From Rossellomorea sp036867415 (GTDB taxonomy: Bacteria; Bacillota; Bacilli; Bacillales; Bacillaceae_B): 64,000 nt of DNA. Position numbers and translations under genes: made by a program. The notes beneath the pieces were generated by a model. That model did not search any database and was not told the origin of the DNA. It saw nothing but the letters and a program-made list of their open reading frames with translations. This document shows positions 8,830-17,510 of the stretch, piece by piece. The stretch covers positions 1 through 64,000 of the forward strand of contig NZ_JBAJHU010000001.1 in assembly GCF_036867415.1 (NCBI RefSeq). Direction: 5' to 3'. Numbering within the stretch: the stretch's first letter is position 1; every line of letters starts with the position of its first letter.

Positions 8830-9783
8830 TTATCTTGAAATATCTTCGTTTTCCACACTGCTCATGAACTGCTCCAGCCGTTTCATATCGGGAAGTCCTT
8901 CATAGTCCCCTTTGACCGTCACTGTTATGGCGCCCATTGCGCAGGCACGTTTGACTGCGTCATCTATACTTTCGTTCTCCAGTAATCCTGAAAGCAGACC
9001 TGCGGCAAAACTGTCCCCGGCCCCGACTGGATCAACCACCCTTTCGACGTCAAAGCCCTTGACATAGCCGCTGGTGTGTTCTTGTGCGTAGTAGGCACCT
9101 TCTTTTCCTGTCTTTACAACGACGAGTGATGCGCCAAGCTGTAAAAAGGACGCAGCCATCTTCTCGGGATCGCTCGTCCCGAAAAGGAATTCTCCTTCAC
9201 TTAAGCCGGGCAGGATGACATCAGATTGGCCGGCTATTTCCAAAAGGGTCTGTTTCGCGATTTTCTCATCCCAGAGTTTCTTTCGAAGATTGGGGTCGAA
9301 AACAATCTTGACGTCATGCTTCTTCGCAAGTTTAATACTTTGAAAGATCGTCTCTTTGGCAGACAGACTCAGGGCAGGGGTGATCCCGGTAATGAGAAGG
9401 TATGCTGCTTTTTCGATATAGCTTTCCTGAATGTCGCCGGGTTCGAGTGTGCTTGCCGCTGAATTTTCCCGGTAGTACTGGATCCTGACCTCCCCTTCAC
9501 GGATGATTTCCTTGAAGAAGGTACCGGTCCGAAATCCGGGGTCTAATCGGACTTGGCTTGTATCGACGCCTTCCCCGCGGATCGACATCAGAATTCTGCG
9601 GCCGAATTCATCATCTCCAAGCTTGCTGATCCAGCCGGTTGAATGGCCGAGCCGTGCCAGTCCGATCAGTGTATTGGTTTCGGCACCGGCAATTTTGGCA
9701 GTGTACGAATCAGCATGTCTCATCAGTCCCTGTGATTGAGGGGAAAATTGAATCATCGTTTCACCGATTGCGATAACATCCAT
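8830..9783 (-). CDS. PfkB-family 2-keto-3-deoxy-sugar-acid kinase
   Basis: This ribokinase-family kinase has about 317 residues. It has the N-terminal MDVIAIGETMIQF, a glycine-rich IAGAETNTLIGLARLGH segment, and the catalytic DPVGAGDSFAAGLLSG motif near the C-terminus. It should phosphorylate the keto-deoxy acid made by DgoD, giving the aldolase substrate. The frame is open seven codons further up, but AAGGGGGAG precedes the ATG at 9783, and this start begins one base after the stop of the regulator. The exact sugar is inferred from the operon. Confidence 0.88.
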   Translation of the reverse strand: MDVIAIGETMIQFSPQSQGLMRHADSYTAKIAGAETNTLIGLARLGHSTGWISKLGDDEFGRRILMSIRGEGVDTSQVRLDPGFRTGTFFKEIIREGEVRIQYYRENSAASTLEPGDIQESYIEKAAYLLITGITPALSLSAKETIFQSIKLAKKHDVKIVFDPNLRKKLWDEKIAKQTLLEIAGQSDVILPGLSEGEFLFGTSDPEKMAASFLQLGASLVVVKTGKEGAYYAQEHTSGYVKGFDVERVVDPVGAGDSFAAGLLSGLLENESIDDAVKRACAMGAITVTVKGDYEGLPDMKRLEQFMSSVENEDISR

Positions 9784-9784
9784 T

Positions 9785-10555
9785 TTATCTCCCCCTTGCT
9801 TCATTATGTGGTGTGTAGCCGATCTTCGTTGAAATCGTGCGGGCGGTTTCCGTCAGTGATTGGACGATTGCTGGTTTTCTGGAAAGCATCCTTTGCTTTG
9901 GTCCGGCGACACTGATGGCAGCAGCAAGCTCTCCTCCTGCCCCGTAGACCGGTGCTGCCAGGCAATACAACCCTTCTTCATTCTCCTCGTCATCGATGCT
10001 GTAGCCCTGCTGTTCAAATGCTTCCAATTGTGCTTCCAGCTCTTGTCGATCCGTGATGGTCTTATCGGTGATCGCATCCAATTCCGTCCCATCAAGGATT
10101 TGTTCACGGATGCGGGGAGGCATGAATGCCAGAAAAGCTTTTCCAAGGCCGGTACAGTATAACGGCTTTCTTAATCCGGGCTGTGCAGTCGTCCGGATGG
10201 ACCGGTTATTATCGATTTTGGCAATATAATAAAGTTCTTCTTCTGCGAGAACAGCCATAAAAACCGTTTCCTGCACATTCTCCATCAATGTTGTTAAATG
10301 GGGTGTAGCCACCACAGACAGGTCAAAAGAATCCATTGCACTTCTTCCGATATGAATCAGTTTCGCCCCGAGCTTATACCTTTTCCCACTGTCCTGGGAG
10401 AGGTATCCTTCACTTTCAAGCGTCTTAATGACGTTGAAGGTGCTGCTTTGGGGAGAGGACAGAAGATGGCTGATTTCTTTGACAGTGAGCCCATTGGGAT
10501 AGGCAGCCAGCAGTTCGAAAATATCGAGTACTCGTTTAGCAGATTTTACAGACAT
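9785..10555 (-). CDS. IclR-family transcriptional regulator
   Basis: This 256-residue regulator has an N-terminal winged helix (RVLDIFELLAAYPNGLTVKEISHLLSSPQSSTFNVIKTL in outline, residues 8-46) and a C-terminal IclR effector domain with GLGKAFLAFMP and AAPVYGAGGELAAAISVAGP. It leads the minus-strand operon with the kinase, aldolase and dgoD and is divergent from a GntP permease. It is therefore probably the local regulator, binding in the 10556-10776 gap and responding to a sugar acid or its keto-deoxy derivative. Confidence 0.9.
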   Translation of the reverse strand: MSVKSAKRVLDIFELLAAYPNGLTVKEISHLLSSPQSSTFNVIKTLESEGYLSQDSGKRYKLGAKLIHIGRSAMDSFDLSVVATPHLTTLMENVQETVFMAVLAEEELYYIAKIDNNRSIRTTAQPGLRKPLYCTGLGKAFLAFMPPRIREQILDGTELDAITDKTITDRQELEAQLEAFEQQGYSIDDEENEEGLYCLAAPVYGAGGELAAAISVAGPKQRMLSRKPAIVQSLTETARTISTKIGYTPHNEARGR

Positions 10556-10575
10556 AGTTATTCACCTAAAATTCA

Positions 10576-10606
10576 TATATGAGATTTTGATTCACAAATG
10601 AGAATT
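10576..10606. promoter_or_regulatory. candidate IclR operator, iclR side
   Basis: The 13-mer TATATGAGATTTT at 10576-10588 recurs exactly at 10747-10759 in the leader of the divergent permease. A related palindrome CAAATGAGAATTTG lies at 10593-10606. Paired copies in front of both divergent genes suggest a regulator site. Confidence 0.45.
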
Positions 10607-10627
10607 TGTTACTTGAACCCTATCATT

Positions 10628-10640
10628 TGAAAGCGTTTCA
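10628..10640. promoter_or_regulatory. cre-like site 1 (CcpA)
   Basis: TGAAAGCGTTTCA has a perfect left half (TGNAANCG) of the catabolite-responsive element and a shifted right half. It lies in the divergent promoter region of a sugar-acid cluster, a usual place for CcpA control. Confidence 0.5.
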
Positions 10641-10681
10641 GTCAACTGTAATTGTTTTATTCAAATAATTTAAAATTTGTA

Positions 10682-10695
10682 TTGAAGCGCTTTCA
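10682..10695. promoter_or_regulatory. cre-like site 2 (CcpA)
   Basis: TTGAAGCGCTTTCA matches TGNAANCGNWNNCA at all defined positions except one. It is about 95 bases before the permease start and about 125 bases before iclR. Confidence 0.55.
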
Positions 10696-10746
10696 CCGAT
10701 ATGTTACCATATGGTTCAAATCAATCACATATATGAATATAAATCC

Positions 10747-10759
10747 TATATGAGATTTT
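10747..10759. promoter_or_regulatory. candidate IclR operator, permease side
   Basis: This is the second exact copy of TATATGAGATTTT, just ahead of the permease ribosome binding site. A protein bound here could block transcription or initiation of the permease. Confidence 0.45.
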
Positions 10760-10776
10760 ATAAAGGAGGAAAAAGG

Positions 10777-12123
10777 ATGAGTGGAGGTACGTTGATACTG
10801 ATCGCCGCATTAGGGGTGGCATTATTGCTGTTCCTTGTTATGCGTACAAAGCTTCAAGCGTTTCTGGCTTTGATCTTGGTCAGTTATATCATTGGTTTGG
10901 TGGCAGGTTTAAGTCCCGCAGAGGTGCTGAAGGCTGTCCAGGACGGCATGGGAGGCACCGTCGCAGAGATTGCCGTCATTATCGGGATCGGTGCCATGTT
11001 TGGTGAAATATTGAAAGTATCGGGTGGTGCAGAACGGCTTGCCCTCACCTTAATGAAGAAATTTGGAGAAAAAAGAGTCAATTGGGCATTAATGCTGACA
11101 GGTTTCATCATTTCCATACCTGTATTCCTTGATGTAGCATTTGTTATTTTAGTTCCTATTCTATACAGCTTGGCCCGAAAGACAAAGAAATCATTACTAT
11201 ACTACGGGATTCCACTTCTCGCCGGACTTGCTGTAACCCACAGCTTCGTACCGCCGACCCCAGGCCCGATCGCGGTATCCTCCTTATTGGGAGCGAATAT
11301 CGGATGGGTGATTCTGTTTGGTTTGATATGTGGTATTCCGGCAGCAATCCTTGCCGGTCCTGTATTTGGAACGTATATTTCAAAGAAAATCCACGTGAAG
11401 GTTCCTGAAAACATGATACCTGAAGTGGAGGAAAACCCGAATGTGAAAGAGCTTCCGAGCTTCGGCATGATTGCCACATTAGTCGGGCTCCCGCTTATAC
11501 TGATTCTCCTTAATACTGTCTTTGCTGCAACATTGGCAGAAGGAAATAATCTGAGAGCGACGATGGCCTTCATCGGGGACCCTGGTGTCGCCCTGACGAT
11601 TACAGCGCTTCTTACATTTTATCTGTTGGGAACAAGAAGAGGATATTCGAAAGAAGAAATCCAAACGATTGCCACGAAATCACTTGAACCCGCAGGTATC
11701 ATCATCTTGATTACCGGTGCCGGCGGAGTGTTCGGACAAGTTCTTGTCGAAACAGGCGTAGGCGATGTATTGGCCGAAACCATGTCCAACCTGAATGTAC
11801 CGATCATCGTGTTCGCATTCGTCATTTCTTCAGCCGTCCGTATTGCACAGGGATCTGCGACAGTCGCGATGATCACGACAGCGAGCTTGATCTCGCCGAT
11901 CATCGACTCACTTGGAATAGGCGGTCCGATGCTTGCACTGCTCGTCATTACCATTGCATCCGGTGCAACCATTGCGTCCCACGTGAATGACTCAGGATTC
12001 TGGATGGTCAATCGATTCTTCGGACTTACAGAGAAAGAAACACTTAAATCCTGGACAGTCATGGAAACCATCATCGCATTCGTTGGTTTCGGGGTTTCGT
12101 TGTTGATCAGTCTTTTCATATAA
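10777..12123 (+). CDS. GntP-family sugar-acid permease
   Basis: This 448-residue permease has about a dozen hydrophobic segments. It carries GntP-family signatures: LAVTHSFVPPTPGPIAVSSLLGA, IGIGAMFGEIL, RIAQGSATVAMITTASLISP and the late IASGATIASHVNDSGFW. It should import gluconate- or galactonate-like acids with protons. The frame is open from 10711, but AAAGGAGG at 10762 lies directly before the ATG at 10777, which is the start chosen. The divergent IclR/dgo operon supports D-galactonate or a related acid as substrate. Confidence 0.93.
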   Translation: MSGGTLILIAALGVALLLFLVMRTKLQAFLALILVSYIIGLVAGLSPAEVLKAVQDGMGGTVAEIAVIIGIGAMFGEILKVSGGAERLALTLMKKFGEKRVNWALMLTGFIISIPVFLDVAFVILVPILYSLARKTKKSLLYYGIPLLAGLAVTHSFVPPTPGPIAVSSLLGANIGWVILFGLICGIPAAILAGPVFGTYISKKIHVKVPENMIPEVEENPNVKELPSFGMIATLVGLPLILILLNTVFAATLAEGNNLRATMAFIGDPGVALTITALLTFYLLGTRRGYSKEEIQTIATKSLEPAGIIILITGAGGVFGQVLVETGVGDVLAETMSNLNVPIIVFAFVISSAVRIAQGSATVAMITTASLISPIIDSLGIGGPMLALLVITIASGATIASHVNDSGFWMVNRFFGLTEKETLKSWTVMETIIAFVGFGVSLLISLFI

Positions 12124-12141
12124 GTTCATATGACAAAATGA

Positions 12142-12168
12142 GCCTGCTGGTGTTCAGCAGGCTTTTTT
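12142..12168 (+). terminator. terminator of the GntP permease gene
   Basis: GCCTGCTG and CAGCAGGC form a perfect 8-bp stem with a five-base loop, followed by six T. Confidence 0.9.
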
Positions 12169-12240
12169 GTATGGTTGATATGTCAGGCTTTTAATAGTGG
12201 AGCAGGCGGTTTCCAGGCGGCACCATCCTGCCGGGGGCAG

Positions 12241-12308
12241 TTCGATTGACAGGAGGAATTCGATTTTAACAGTAATTATTCGACAAAAAAGTTGGGGAAT
12301 TCGTTAAT
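12241..12308. repeat. degenerate TTCGA array, about 20-bp period
   Basis: TTCGATTGA (12241), TTCGATTTT (12259), TTCGACAAA (12279) and TTCGTTAAT (12300) start 18, 20 and 21 bp apart in the gap before the manganese catalase gene. It looks like a worn member of the phased-array class seen at 30512, 46074, 48400 and 60873. Confidence 0.45.
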
Positions 12309-12401
12309 TAAAAAGTGAGCGGAGTACTGGAGGGATGAACAGGGTAGGCCCTTTATTCATAGATTAGATGGGTAAGTAAAAAAACGATGAGGTGACTGCC
12401 C

Positions 12402-13271
12402 GTGTTTTATCATATTAAAGAATTACAGTACGAAGCGAAACCGACAAAGCCCAATCCGGTTTATGCCAAATTGATTCAAGAAATATTAGGTGGACAATAC
12501 GGCGAAATTTCTGTCATGATGCAATATTTGTTTCAGGGATTCAACAGCCGAGGGGATAAAAAGTATAGAGACATGTTATTGGATCTTGGGACGGAAGAAA
12601 TGGCGCATGTGGAGTTATTGGCCACGTTGATTGCCCGCTTATTGGATGGGGCTCCCGCATCTGTACAGGAAGAAGGATATAAAAGTGATCCTGTGGTTGC
12701 AGCGATAATGGGTGGAATGAACCCGCAGCATGCGATTGTCAGCGGTTTAGGGGCGATGCCTGTTGATAGTGTCGGGAACCGGTGGACGGCCGCTTATATT
12801 GGGGCAAGCGGGAATCTGCTCGCGGATTTCAGGGCGAATTTGACAGCTGAATCACAAGGAAGGCTGCAGGCTGTCAGGCTGTATGAATTGATCGACGACC
12901 ACGGCGTGAAAGATACCCTGTCCTTCCTCATCGCAAGGGACACGGCCCACCAGAATCAATGGCTTGCAGCGATCGCAGAGCTTGAGGAAGCGGAGGGGGA
13001 TGTCGTGGTACCGTCCACTTTCCCAAGAGAGCTCGAAAAGCAAGCTGTTGCGTATGATTTCTATAACTTGTCAAGAGGTGAGGCGAGCAAAACCGGCAGA
13101 TGGGCAAGCGGGCCAAGTATGGATGGAAGATCACAATTCCAGTATTTCAGTGAGCCGGGACCGTTTGCCGGGAAACCTAAGCTTGCTCCGGCACCGCCGT
13201 ATATTCACGATACGCAGAAGTTCACGAAGAATACCTTACCCGGCTATGGAATGCCTGACCCGATGATGTAA
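12402..13271 (+). CDS. manganese catalase
   Basis: This non-heme catalase of 289 residues should dismutate hydrogen peroxide at a dimanganese centre. The metal-binding helices are visible as LGGQYGEISVMMQYLFQGF, then LGTEEMAHVELLA, and later the ANLTAESQGRLQAVRLYEL and RDTAHQNQWLAA helices. The N-terminal FYHIKELQYEAKP is typical of the YdbD/CotJC-related family. The length fits the free YdbD-like enzyme better than the shorter coat protein CotJC. With katG, this gives the window two unrelated catalases. Confidence 0.93.
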   Translation: MFYHIKELQYEAKPTKPNPVYAKLIQEILGGQYGEISVMMQYLFQGFNSRGDKKYRDMLLDLGTEEMAHVELLATLIARLLDGAPASVQEEGYKSDPVVAAIMGGMNPQHAIVSGLGAMPVDSVGNRWTAAYIGASGNLLADFRANLTAESQGRLQAVRLYELIDDHGVKDTLSFLIARDTAHQNQWLAAIAELEEAEGDVVVPSTFPRELEKQAVAYDFYNLSRGEASKTGRWASGPSMDGRSQFQYFSEPGPFAGKPKLAPAPPYIHDTQKFTKNTLPGYGMPDPMM

Positions 13272-13312
13272 ATGTGCACGGAAGGTAATTCGGTATGTAT
13301 GAGAATGCAATA

Positions 13313-13337
13313 AGCTGGCCGTAACATGCGGCCAGCT
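13313..13337. terminator. bidirectional hairpin after manganese catalase
   Basis: AGCTGGCCG and CGGCCAGCT form a perfect 9-bp stem with a seven-base loop between two convergent genes. The T-tracts are weak on both sides. Confidence 0.6.
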
Positions 13338-13351
13338 ATTTCATGTTCTGT

Positions 13352-13867
13352 TCAATGCTTCTTTCTCTTCTTTCCTTTATGATGCTTGACATTCGTTACC
13401 CTTTGAATAGTCTTAACTGGTTGTGAATCTAATTCTTGTAACCCGGAGGTATTCAATTGCTGAAACAAGTTTGTGAAAACAGGTGTTACCTGGGATGAAG
13501 TGCCGGAGTTTTTGATTAACGGAACCAGCAGACCCAATAAGGATTGAATGGTATTCTGGTTGGATGAGTTATCCTTAAATAGAAGCGAAGCGAGCGGCCG
13601 GATCAGATCCAAGTTGAGTGGACTGCTTTGAGGAGAAGCACCGGATGCATTGGATCCATTCCCGGTCATCTGCGGCAGAATCTTCTCTATCAGGCCTTTC
13701 AAGTCATCATTTGACTTGAGCTTTTGACCTTCTTGAGATACCTTTGAACCCTGTTCTTTAATCAGAGCTTTCAGCTGATCCAGTTCGGGATGCTTTCCAT
13801 CCGTTCCTTTTAGTTGACTCTCAATTAAGTTGAATAGTTCCTCAATCAATTTGTCATTGTTATTCAA
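13352..13867 (-). CDS. hypothetical protein with a basic tail
   Basis: I do not recognise this protein of about 171 residues. It is Asn/Gln/Ser-rich and alternates short helical stretches (LIEELFNLIESQLKG, LKGLIEKILPQM, LIRPLASLLF, IQSLLGLLVPLIKN), and it ends in the very basic HHKGKKRKKH. There is no signal peptide or membrane segment. AAGAAAGGGGG precedes the TTG at 13867, so I start there and not at the upstream ATG at 13927. The small membrane-protein gene upstream may be co-transcribed. A spore or surface role is possible but unproven. Confidence 0.6.
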   Translation of the reverse strand: MNNNDKLIEELFNLIESQLKGTDGKHPELDQLKALIKEQGSKVSQEGQKLKSNDDLKGLIEKILPQMTGNGSNASGASPQSSPLNLDLIRPLASLLFKDNSSNQNTIQSLLGLLVPLIKNSGTSSQVTPVFTNLFQQLNTSGLQELDSQPVKTIQRVTNVKHHKGKKRKKH

Positions 13868-13974
13868 GCATGTTCCCCCTTTCTTAGTTTTTGAGGACAG
13901 AGTACGGTTCCATTTTATAGAAGGCATTGCAGCCTGATATAAAGGAACCGCACTCTATGAACTCACATAGTCAT

Positions 13975-14151
13975 TTAGAACAACTCACCGATGACAAGGA
14001 TCAATAATAGAGCGATCCCGATGATCAATGCCGCGATTGGAGCAATCCCTAATGTAATCAGGAATGCCACGACAAGCAATACAAGCAGCAAGCTGAAGAA
14101 ATCAAAGCCGTCGCCCTTTGAATGAACTTGTCCAGGAGCTTTTGCACCCAT
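13975..14151 (-). CDS. 58-residue membrane microprotein
   Basis: This short frame reads MGAKAPGQVHSKGDGFDFFS and then an almost continuous hydrophobic stretch from residue 20 to the end (LLLVLLVVAFLITLGI, then PIAALIIGIALLLILVIG). It probably forms two membrane helices joined at the GIAPIAA turn. The ribosome binding site GGGAGGTGATT is very strong. It precedes the basic-tailed hypothetical gene by about 100 bases on the same strand. Similar tiny Gly/hydrophobic proteins occur in spore-forming bacilli, but I cannot name a family. Confidence 0.65.
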   Translation of the reverse strand: MGAKAPGQVHSKGDGFDFFSLLLVLLVVAFLITLGIAPIAALIIGIALLLILVIGELF

Positions 14152-14393
14152 ACGTAATCACCTCCCTTCTTCTATCTCGATATATCATATGGAAGTAAGA
14201 GGGGAATGGTTGGTGTTCCTACCTATTTAATAGATAAAATGTGCGTGTATTGATAGAGAGGATGATAGAGCACGGGGACAGGTACCCGGTTTTTATTAGG
14301 AAAAAGCTTTCCGCGTGATCATAATTGCCGGAATCAAGTAATGATTACAATAATTAAACATTATAATAGAGTAGAAACGGGAGAGGAGGAGAG

Positions 14394-14936
14394 ATGATGA
14401 ATTTTGACTTGAATGAAGCCATGGAAGTACTGGAGAGCACCCCAAAAACACTTGAAGGTTTACTTGCGGGGCTTTCGAAAGGATGGCTGGAGTGTGATGA
14501 AGGGGAGGGGACTTGGAATGCAGAGGAGGTCGTGGAGCATTTAATCGAAGGGGAGAAGCATAATTGGATCCCGAGGTTGAACATGATCTTTCATGACGGT
14601 GAAAGGACTGTCTTTCCTGTTTTTGATCGATTTTCACACATGAGTGAGGGAACTTCAAAGAGTTTAGAAGAAAAGCTGAAGGAATTTGCTGCACTTCGCT
14701 CATCGAATGTGAATGAATTAAAAGAGTTGGTGGTTACACACGGGCATTCCCTTGACGCGACAGGACTGCATCCTGCTTTTGGCAAGGTCAGTGCACGGGA
14801 ATTAGTCTCCACTTGGGTGGTCCATGATTTGACCCACCTTTCTCAGATTGTACGTGTTTTTTCCAATCGTTATCGGAAAGATGTGGGACCGTGGGAGGAG
14901 TATTTGGGGGTGTTGAGTAGAAAGGGGACATCTTGA
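14394..14936 (+). CDS. DinB/YfiT-like putative metal-dependent enzyme
   Basis: This 180-residue four-helix-bundle protein of the DinB superfamily has the expected spaced histidines: one in EVVEHLIEGE near residue 48, and a pair in VVHDLTHLSQI near residues 140-144. Such proteins often bind a divalent metal and some are thiol-dependent transferases; the substrate here is unknown. GAGAGGAGGAGAG lies before two consecutive ATGs, so the start may be 14394 or 14397. It stands alone and is followed by a terminator. Confidence 0.8.
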   Translation: MMNFDLNEAMEVLESTPKTLEGLLAGLSKGWLECDEGEGTWNAEEVVEHLIEGEKHNWIPRLNMIFHDGERTVFPVFDRFSHMSEGTSKSLEEKLKEFAALRSSNVNELKELVVTHGHSLDATGLHPAFGKVSARELVSTWVVHDLTHLSQIVRVFSNRYRKDVGPWEEYLGVLSRKGTS

Positions 14937-14994
14937 GGAAAAGCGACTACCATGATGGGTTAAACTCATATTGATTCGAATATATGAATGCTGC

Positions 14995-15026
14995 CCTCTT
15001 TCTTTTTACTGGGAAAGAGGTTTTTT
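14995..15026 (+). terminator. terminator of the DinB gene
   Basis: CCTCTTTC and GAAAGAGG pair perfectly around a ten-base loop, followed by TTTTTTCT. Confidence 0.85.
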
Positions 15027-15125
15027 CTATAGCGATCTCTTCTGACAAGCTAAAGCTTTATGTCTGCCCATTGAGCAGAAGGACGCCCCAGATACATATT
15101 TCCTGACTAATTTGGAAATAGTAGG

Positions 15126-16445
15126 ATGAACAAGTATAGAGGGAGCCTGTTTAGAATGGATTCTTTAGTAGCGGAAATCAATAAATCATTGGGAGGAAAT
15201 GATGATTTCTTTCAAACCAATCAAAATTTAGGTGAAGTTCAAGTTGTGTTGATGGGTTTTAAGAGTCTGATGGATGTCGAAAAGACGATTCAAATGTTGA
15301 AAGAGAAAGTTTCAAGATTACCATTGAATCAAGTCGGAGAGAACCTCCAGGATCAAAATGACGGCATCAAGGGTATTTTAGAAGGAAAGATGATTCTTTC
15401 CATTGAGGGTTCAGTCATCAGTGTGGATGCGGTACCAAAGACACTGACTCGTTCAATCGAATCGTCCACCAATGAAAATATCGTTCAGGGACCTTTGAAT
15501 TCCTTCAATGAGGATATCGATACAAGCATCGGTATGATTCGGAAGCAAGTTGTCTCTAAAGACTTATATGTAAAATCGTATGCAGTGGGCACAGGTCCGA
15601 AAAGAGCACTCTCAGTTGTGTATCGTCAAGATCAAGCCGATAAGGAGTTTGCCGGAAGCGTGATTAGGCAAATCGAGACCAATTTGGATACGTCACTTCA
15701 TACCGTACAAGATGTGTCGAAGGTGTTAGGATTGTCAACGAGAAGTCTGATTTCCCCCTTCAACACCACCGAATCCCCGCAGGAAGTGTACAGAAATTTG
15801 GAAAAAGGAAAGATTGTATTATTTCTTGATAGAACTCCTTTTGCACTCGTCCTTCCCGGTCATTTCCAGGATTTGTTCTTCCTTGAAAATGACAGGAATT
15901 TTTCATCTCCCATAATGGTATCCATCAGACTTCTAAGGATGATCGGTACATTGCTCGCCCTTGTTCTCCCGGGTTTGTATGTAGCCTTGGTCGCTGTCAA
16001 TCCTGAAATGCTTCGTATAGAATTGGCGCTGTCCGTTGCTCAATCCCGTGAAGGGGTTCCGTACCCTGCGTTTGTGGAAGTCATCATCATCCTGCTGATT
16101 CTCGAATTGATCCTTGAGGCGAGTATAAGGCTTCCTAAAAGCATTGGTCCGACCATAACGATGGTAGGAGGAATCATTCTTGGACAGGCAGCTGTAGAAG
16201 CAAGACTTGTAAGCAATTTATTAATCATTATCGTGGCTGCGACAACGATTGCCAACTCGACGATCATCGGCTTTCAGAATTCCATCTCCATCCGGATCTT
16301 TAAATATCTTATCTTGATTCTTTCATCTATCTTTGGTGTATTCGGAGTATTGGCGGGGTTGTTTTTAGTATGTTCATACTTTGCCGGTATCAGCACTTTT
16401 GGGATGCCATATCTCAATCTTAAAGGGGATGGTAAAAGTGGATAA
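15126..16445 (+). CDS. spore germination protein, GerA-type subunit (operon 1)
   Basis: This is the A subunit of a germinant receptor, 439 residues. An N-terminal soluble part of about 260 residues contains the family segments SLGGNDDFF, EVYRNLEKGKIVLFLDRTPFALVLPG and SPIMVSIRLLRMIGTLLALVLPG. A membrane part follows with SREGVPYPAFVEVIIILLILELILEASIRLP and GGIILGQAAVEARLVSNLLIIIVAATTIAN. An ATG at 15156 with AGGGAG upstream is an alternative start; the ten residues gained by 15126 look non-conserved. It overlaps the start of the B subunit, so translation is probably coupled. It is expected in the inner spore membrane under forespore sigma control, which I did not identify. Confidence 0.92.
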   Translation: MNKYRGSLFRMDSLVAEINKSLGGNDDFFQTNQNLGEVQVVLMGFKSLMDVEKTIQMLKEKVSRLPLNQVGENLQDQNDGIKGILEGKMILSIEGSVISVDAVPKTLTRSIESSTNENIVQGPLNSFNEDIDTSIGMIRKQVVSKDLYVKSYAVGTGPKRALSVVYRQDQADKEFAGSVIRQIETNLDTSLHTVQDVSKVLGLSTRSLISPFNTTESPQEVYRNLEKGKIVLFLDRTPFALVLPGHFQDLFFLENDRNFSSPIMVSIRLLRMIGTLLALVLPGLYVALVAVNPEMLRIELALSVAQSREGVPYPAFVEVIIILLILELILEASIRLPKSIGPTITMVGGIILGQAAVEARLVSNLLIIIVAATTIANSTIIGFQNSISIRIFKYLILILSSIFGVFGVLAGLFLVCSYFAGISTFGMPYLNLKGDGKSG

Positions 16446-17510
16446 AAGCTGGTATGTAGTCTCCATGTTCATGTTAACTCACATTGGTCTCATTCTATTT
16501 TTGTATCCTGCGAATATCATTGCAAGTTCCACTCAGGGACAATGGATTCCGATTATGGTCGGGGTCTTCATACATTTTCTCCTCCTATTCATACTATTGA
16601 AGGGGCTAGACCGTTTTCCCGGACAGGACATCATTGCCATCTATCAACGTGCGGGCAAGCTGGTTTCCTTCATCTTTTTGTTTCCTGTCTTCCTTTATTT
16701 TTTTATGGCGAATATCATTACGGTCCGGGCTTATTCCGAAGTTGTCACCATCGTCTTTCTCTCAAACACTCCATTGGGGGCCATTATGGCGCTTCTTCTC
16801 GTCCTTTCGAGCTATTTAGCGATCAAGGGAGTGGAGGCAATCTTTCGGGCGGGAATCCTTCTTTTTTTATTTCTTTTTCCTTTGATTTTTTTCATTTTAT
16901 TAGTTTCGTTTAAGAATGTGGATTGGCATTATGTGTATCCATTATGGAATAAGGATTTCTCGTTCTTGACAGCCCCATCCTATTTACAGAGCTTCTTTGC
17001 CATTGGAGGGGTGTTCCTGTTCCTGGGGTTTATCCAACCGCTCATCCCTTATCAAAGAAAATATGTATTCCTGGCGGCAGCTGCCATTTTCCCTGTGTTT
17101 ATCTTGTCTGTCTATATCCCGGTTTTAACATTTGGGGAGGCAACCGCTTCGAAGTTTATGTTTCCATTTATCATGACCGTCGATGCAATCAATTTGACAT
17201 GGTTCATGTTCGATCGCCTTACGATGTTTTTTTACTCAGTATTGTCATCTTTATCTTATTGTTTATTTCACTCGTATTATGGATGAGTGTCAAGATTGTG
17301 CATACTTGTTTGCTTCCATCCATTAAACCTGCGTACCTGATCTTGAGCATGTCGATGATCATTTATCTTATTTGCCTGGGTATTCCTGTTTGGAGTGATG
17401 TTGAACTTCTCTTTAAATGGAATACACCGTTAAGGTTCTTTGTCATATTTGGAGTGCCCATCTCAATTTATTTGAATGGCATCAAAACAGGGAAGGAGGG
17501 TTCAAATTGA
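16438..17510 (+). pseudogene. spore germination permease, GerB-type subunit (operon 1), frameshifted
   Basis: The B subunit of a germinant receptor is an amino-acid-permease-like protein of about 360 residues. Here the frame from the GTG at 16438 (AAAGGGG nine bases upstream) runs through eight hydrophobic segments to VDAINLTWFMFDRLTMFF. It then leaves the family pattern and stops at 17286. The missing last two helices (SIVIFILLFISLVLWMSV, AYLILSMSMIIYLICLG) are intact in the next frame up to 17510. Adding one T to the T7 run at 17226-17232 joins the two into about 357 residues. It is either a true lesion, a phase-variable tract or a base-calling error. Confidence 0.8.

Noticed and set aside
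17226..17232. Programmed -1 frameshift at the T7 run of the permease gene
   Set aside because: The zero-frame codons do not form a good X-XXY-YYZ slippery heptamer, no pseudoknot is evident, and no such mechanism is known to me for germination permeases. A lesion, phase variation or a read error is simpler.
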